Below are positions 60,479 to 64,000 of a DNA stretch of 64,000 nt, in pieces. Position 1 is the first letter of the stretch, and each line of letters opens with the position of its first letter. The notes under the pieces were generated by a model, which saw only the letters and a list, made by a program, of their open reading frames with translations, did no database searches and had not been told where the DNA came from. The DNA is from JABMQB01 sp964408795. Its GTDB lineage: Bacteria; Bacteroidota; Bacteroidia; Bacteroidales; Prolixibacteraceae. The position numbers and the translations under genes are program-made. Location of the stretch: positions 53,333-117,332 of the forward strand of contig CAYPAW010000114.1 of the NCBI GenBank assembly GCA_964408795.1. Direction: 5' to 3'.

Positions 60479-62998
60479 ATGAACCTACCGAGAGGGAGTT
60501 TTTTTTACGGGATAATTCCCGGGGTGTTGTTGTTTTTTGCGACAACAGATGGGCATTCACAAGCATTCAGTGATCAGACCTACCTGATTGCCGATCTTTC
60601 GGAAACAGCGCTTACGGAGCGGGTTATACAGCGGGAGGCCGGTACAGGGCAGGTTGGGATTTGTATACAGTTATCGTACGACAGGGACAAAGAACGTTTG
60701 ATTGCATTCCCGGAAAATGGAGGGATTCCCTTTGAAGTTCTCTCGGAGATCATTCTGACGAACCTGGAGAATAACCGGGAGAAGATTCTTCCGTTGTTCA
60801 TTAATTATGCAGGCCCTGTCAGTATTTTAAACGATGCTGTGGTGACCAGCGGTCTTTCTGAGCGGATGTATTATCTGCCTCCGGGAGAACGGTGGCCTCA
60901 GGTGGCTCAAATCCTGGAGACAAACCGGAATCTTGTGTGTTTTATTTTTCAGAATCCCAATCCAGGCAATATTCATTTTCACTATGCCTGGGATTATATG
61001 GCAGAGTATCCCCATTCGGGCATGGAAGATCCTCCTTTTGACGGGCATTATATCAATGGAGACATCACCAAGGAATTGTTATTGATCCGGGATTTTTTTA
61101 TTCCGGAGCCGGCTGCCAGCAGAGACCGTTCTATATGGGATCTGAATCAAAACCAGTTTTATATCAACCATCTGCTCAACCGGTGGAAGAATACCGGCAA
61201 ACAACCCAATTTTATTTTTACCACCCGGAGTACCCGTTTTCTTTCGCCCCTGATTCCGTGGCTTAGTACCTATAAAAGCGTAAAAGGTATCGTCAGGATC
61301 AATGAAAAACCCATGGAAAAGGTTTTTTGGAAGCATTCCAACAAATGCATAACCAACGGGTATTTCAGTTTTCCCTATTCCGAAGGGGAAGAACTGAACC
61401 TCACGCCTTTCAGTCCGGGGTATCGGTTCGATCCCCAGATGTCGGTTGTTTCCACAGAGAATCTTCTGCTCTCGGTGATCTTTAATGCAAGCCCCCTTTC
61501 GCTGGATGAAGGATTGACAGCCTGTTTTCCCTTTGATAACGGATGGCAAAATGAAGTGGATAAACAGGATACCGGAATTCCGGTTCAGGCTTCCATCACT
61601 TCGGATGTAAACAAAGGGGAAGTAGCGAAGCTCACGGATAGTAGTTTTATACAAATCGGCTACCCTCAAAAATACGGGATCCGCAACAACAGTTTTACCG
61701 TCAGTGCGTGGTTTAAACTCAATGTGCTGGATATGAACAGTGAATACAGCATTCTGGGGACCCATGAAGGAGTGTTTCGTAAGGGTTTGCATTTGGTGAT
61801 CAGACAGGGAAGACCTTATTTTGGATTTTATGGAAACGATCTGTGGGCAGATAGAGTGGTTTCTCCCAATGAATGGTTTCACATTGTGTATCGCTACAAT
61901 TACTTCAACGGAGAGCAGGCTATTTATGTCAACGGCCAGAATGTGGGAGCTTCCCTGAATCATGCTTCGTTTATCGGAGATTCCACCCTGGTGATTGGTC
62001 AGTCTATTCGATCGGATAATTTCCTGAACGGGTATATTGATGATCTCTTTATCTGGAGCCGTCCCCTGGGAGAGGAGGAGATACAGATTCTCTATAATTC
62101 GGACTATAAACCTGAAATGGAACAAACCCCGGGATTCCCGCATAGAAGGATGATTCTGGCTGGTATAGTGATATTCATCGTTCTTTTCACGGGGTTGATA
62201 GCCGGTACCCGAAAAAGAAAATCCAGGGAAATGCCGGCTGCCGGAACCGAAAAAGAACCGGTTCCCCAGTTGAAAAATTCCCTGTTTATTTTTGGGGATT
62301 TTCAACTTTTTGATGCCCTGGGCAATGAGCTTTCCACACAGTTCACTCCCAAAATCAAAGAACTGTTTCTGTTGATTCTGCTTTACACCGTTAAAAACAA
62401 ACGGGGAATCCGGACCGAACAACTAACCGCGGTTTTATGGCCCGGGTTTCCGCCTTCAAAAGCTGCCAATAACCGAAGTGTGACCATCAACAAGCTCCGC
62501 AAGTTAATCAGAAATGTAAAAGGATTGAACGTGAGCTATCAGAATGGATACTGGACCCTTGAAATGGGGAAGGATTTGTATTGCGATTACCTGCAGGTAA
62601 TTACCATGCTGCAAAAACAGGATCTTGTCACCAAAGAAAAAATGGAATTGTTTTTTAACCGGGTAAAAAGAGGAGGATTCCTGGATGATCTGGATTGGGA
62701 ATGGCTGGATGAATTTCGCGGATCGATGGTGAACGACATTATCGACAACCTGATTTTGTATGCCTCCCGGTTGGATGAGAAAACAGACTGCCGGCTGCTC
62801 ACGGAAATTGCCGAACGGATTCTGATCATTGATGAACTGAACGAAAAAGCCATACAAATCATCATTAAACAATTGCTGCTGAATAACAATATCAATAAAG
62901 CGCGATACCGCTTTGTTCAATTCACCCGGGCATTTGAAAAGGCAGTGGGTGTGCCATACACAATGTCTTTCGATCAGTTCAGGAACATGGCATTCTGA
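60479..62998 (+). CDS. Membrane-tethered regulator: extracytoplasmic LamG + SARP-like DNA-binding
   Basis: An 840-residue one-component regulator. A signal peptide is followed by an exported ~350-residue region with aspects of a PI-PLC-like barrel (weak). Then comes a LamG/concanavalin-like domain (about 400-540, FTVSAWFKLNVLDMN, EWFHIVYRYNYFNGEQAIYVNGQ, NGYIDDLFIWSRPLG), one membrane helix (about 557-577) and a cytoplasmic winged-helix (about 600-700, FGDFQLFDALGNELSTQFTPK, ELFLLILLYTVKNKRG) with a BTAD-like helical end (705-840). The domain order suggests glycan or surface-ligand sensing linked to transcription. The ATG at 60479 gives the signal peptide; a GTG lies at 60461. Divergent from the cytochrome operon. 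Confidence 0.8.
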   Translation: MNLPRGSFFYGIIPGVLLFFATTDGHSQAFSDQTYLIADLSETALTERVIQREAGTGQVGICIQLSYDRDKERLIAFPENGGIPFEVLSEIILTNLENNREKILPLFINYAGPVSILNDAVVTSGLSERMYYLPPGERWPQVAQILETNRNLVCFIFQNPNPGNIHFHYAWDYMAEYPHSGMEDPPFDGHYINGDITKELLLIRDFFIPEPAASRDRSIWDLNQNQFYINHLLNRWKNTGKQPNFIFTTRSTRFLSPLIPWLSTYKSVKGIVRINEKPMEKVFWKHSNKCITNGYFSFPYSEGEELNLTPFSPGYRFDPQMSVVSTENLLLSVIFNASPLSLDEGLTACFPFDNGWQNEVDKQDTGIPVQASITSDVNKGEVAKLTDSSFIQIGYPQKYGIRNNSFTVSAWFKLNVLDMNSEYSILGTHEGVFRKGLHLVIRQGRPYFGFYGNDLWADRVVSPNEWFHIVYRYNYFNGEQAIYVNGQNVGASLNHASFIGDSTLVIGQSIRSDNFLNGYIDDLFIWSRPLGEEEIQILYNSDYKPEMEQTPGFPHRRMILAGIVIFIVLFTGLIAGTRKRKSREMPAAGTEKEPVPQLKNSLFIFGDFQLFDALGNELSTQFTPKIKELFLLILLYTVKNKRGIRTEQLTAVLWPGFPPSKAANNRSVTINKLRKLIRNVKGLNVSYQNGYWTLEMGKDLYCDYLQVITMLQKQDLVTKEKMELFFNRVKRGGFLDDLDWEWLDEFRGSMVNDIIDNLILYASRLDEKTDCRLLTEIAERILIIDELNEKAIQIIIKQLLLNNNINKARYRFVQFTRAFEKAVGVPYTMSFDQFRNMAF

Positions 62999-63034
62999 TC
63001 CATTGCCGGGTTTTGGGTCCGAAGAGAGGACGGA

Positions 63035-63775
63035 TCAGTTTAAGTCCCGGATCCGCACTTCCACATTTTCCATGTCTTTCATTAATTCCACCAATAGTGA
63101 GGTATCGGTATTCCCGAAATGATACGGATAGAGGATTTTTGGTTTGCATAAACGGACCGCCTCCACAACCATCGTGGGGGTCATGGTGTAGGGAACGTTC
63201 ATGGGGAGAAAAGCGATATCGATGTCTTGCAGGTCTGCCATTTCGGGAATATTTTCCGTATCTCCTGCGATGTATACTTTTTTGTTGCCGAAGGTAATCA
63301 CATACCCGTTTCCGGAACCTTTGGGGTGGTAGGGTACATTTTCGCTCCGCATGTGTTGGATGTTATACGCCGGAACGGCTTCAATAAAAAGATCTTTCAC
63401 GGTTGCGGACTCTCCGTTTTCCAGGATTTTCCCGGAGCCATACAGCCCGGCGCAGATTTTTGTCAGCACAAGTTCCGTGTCTGTTTTTTTTATTTTCTCT
63501 ATGGCATCCCTGTCGAAATGGTCGCCGTGTTCATGGGTGATCAGGATCAGGTCGGCATCGGGCATTTCTGCATAGTCGGCATACCGTCCTACCGGATCAA
63601 TATGGATTACCTTCCCGTTGAATTCCATCATTAAGGTACCATGTCCGATAAAGGTGATAACCAGGGATCCCTGGGAGGTTTCGAAAGTATCCTTTTCAAA
63701 ATCAGCAGCCCTCGTGAAAGACATCACAGGGAACAAAAAAAGACCGGTTAAAAGAAAACAAATGACAGGTTTCAT
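63035..63775 (-). CDS. Exported metallo-beta-lactamase-fold hydrolase (UlaG/UPF0173-like)
   Basis: A 246-residue exported hydrolase. The signal peptide (residues 1-23, ending TRAAD) is followed by the MBL fold with ITFIGHGTLMMEFNG, the zinc-binding ILITHEHGDHFDRD, and the strand KVYIAGDTENIPEMADL. The pattern fits the UPF0173/UlaG group of Zn-dependent hydrolases. It is exported, unlike most of that family. It converges with the regulator gene at 62998 with a 36-base gap. No specific substrate can be named. Confidence 0.85.
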   Translation of the reverse strand: MKPVICFLLTGLFLFPVMSFTRAADFEKDTFETSQGSLVITFIGHGTLMMEFNGKVIHIDPVGRYADYAEMPDADLILITHEHGDHFDRDAIEKIKKTDTELVLTKICAGLYGSGKILENGESATVKDLFIEAVPAYNIQHMRSENVPYHPKGSGNGYVITFGNKKVYIAGDTENIPEMADLQDIDIAFLPMNVPYTMTPTMVVEAVRLCKPKILYPYHFGNTDTSLLVELMKDMENVEVRIRDLN

Positions 63776-63890
63776 GATTCATGGTTTTATGGTACTATAC
63801 AAAATTATAAAACAGCCGCAATAAAAACCAAAAGAAATCAACTTCTTTAAAAAGAAAACCCTAGAGGGAAATAATAAATATCTTTCAGAC

Positions 63891-63921
63891 TTGCCGGGCA
63901 CAAGGTTTTTGCATATTTTTG
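63891..63921 (+). promoter_or_regulatory. Promoter of the tRNA-Arg gene
   Basis: TTG (63891-63893) and TATTTTTG (63914-63921, exact TAnnTTTG) are 20 bases apart, and the -7 box ends 15 bases before the tRNA. Spacing and consensus both fit the Bacteroidota housekeeping promoter. Confidence 0.65.
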
Positions 63922-63936
63922 CAGACCTGAAAAAAA

Positions 63937-64000
63937 GGTCCCATAGTTCAACGGATAGAATAGCAGTTTCCTAAACTGTAGATCCAGGTTCGATTCCTGG
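63937..64000 (+). tRNA. tRNA-Arg(CCU), truncated at window end
   Basis: The sequence gives the 5' acceptor strand GGTCCCA, a D arm (AGTTCAACGGATAGAAT), an anticodon arm with loop TTCCTAA (anticodon CCT, arginine) on stem GCAGT/ACTGT, and the T arm CCAGGTTCGATTCCTGG. The 3' acceptor strand and discriminator lie beyond base 64000. Confidence 0.95.

Noticed and set aside
61079..62422. 447-residue antisense frame opposite the LamG-SARP regulator gene
   Set aside because: Long only because the sense strand avoids complementary stops; sense protein shows clear domains, the antisense one none.
1..64000. Search for integrase, transposase, phage, toxin-antitoxin or restriction genes
   Set aside because: None of the credible coding regions resembles such proteins; base composition by eye is even, so no clear mobile island can be claimed.

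Overview
The window is a stretch of chromosome from a member of the Bacteroidota, most like the Bacteroidales/Marinilabiliales group. The evidence is a type IX secretion (T9SS) sorting domain, Bacteroidota-specific families (DUF5723, DUF4834, a polymer-forming bactofilin beside the ATP synthase genes, AtpB with a long exported N-terminal extension), many lipoproteins and beta-barrel proteins, and at least a dozen good matches to the Bacteroidota -7 promoter box TAnnTTTG just upstream of genes. I see no rRNA, CRISPR array, transposase or phage gene. One tRNA-Arg(CCU) is cut by the right edge.

Layout. 0-4.7 kb: methionine/folate pair metH-metF. 4.8-11.2 kb: exported S41 protease, a GIN-domain lipoprotein, DUF5723 and DUF4834 proteins, glycyl-tRNA synthetase. 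11.2-25.4 kb: surface-glycan region with a WbpB/WbpE/WbpD trio for a diacetamido-glucuronic acid sugar, two GT4 glycosyltransferases, a sulfotransferase, a Wzx-like flippase, PAP phosphatase (cysQ), APS kinase (cysC), a YfhO membrane protein and two methyltransferases. 25.4-30 kb: alkyladenine glycosylase end, outer-membrane proteins, an internally deleted MFS transporter, an OmpA-like lipoprotein. 30-40.7 kb: dxs, an orphan histidine kinase, DUF177-rpmF, bactofilin and the F1Fo-ATPase genes atpBEFHAG without atpD/atpC. 40.7-44.5 kb: methyltransferase, dusB, DUF1080 lipoprotein, CPBP protease.

44.5-53.1 kb holds the most unusual locus: a tightly packed leftward operon encoding a PqqD-like protein, an ATP-grasp ligase, a PLP-dependent decarboxylase of the diaminopimelate-decarboxylase fold with an altered substrate motif, a urea-transporter/M23-peptidase fusion, an outer-membrane barrel with a TPR-like N-terminus, a TPR protein and a T9SS-secreted protein. 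An AraC-type regulator lies just upstream. The gene set reads as a pathway that makes a small amino-acid- or peptide-derived product and handles it at the envelope; its chemistry cannot be told from sequence alone.

54-64 kb: a second leftward operon (tetraheme NapC/NrfH-like domain fused to an FGE-sulfatase-type domain, Tat-signal Gfo/Idh/MocA oxidoreductase, GT2, GT39 with TPR), a divergently transcribed membrane-tethered regulator (extracytoplasmic LamG domain, intracellular SARP-like DNA-binding domain), an exported metallo-beta-lactamase-fold hydrolase and the tRNA. Scattered palindromes, a two-copy ~100-bp intergenic repeat and a 26-bp leader shared by two lipoprotein genes are the main non-coding structures.
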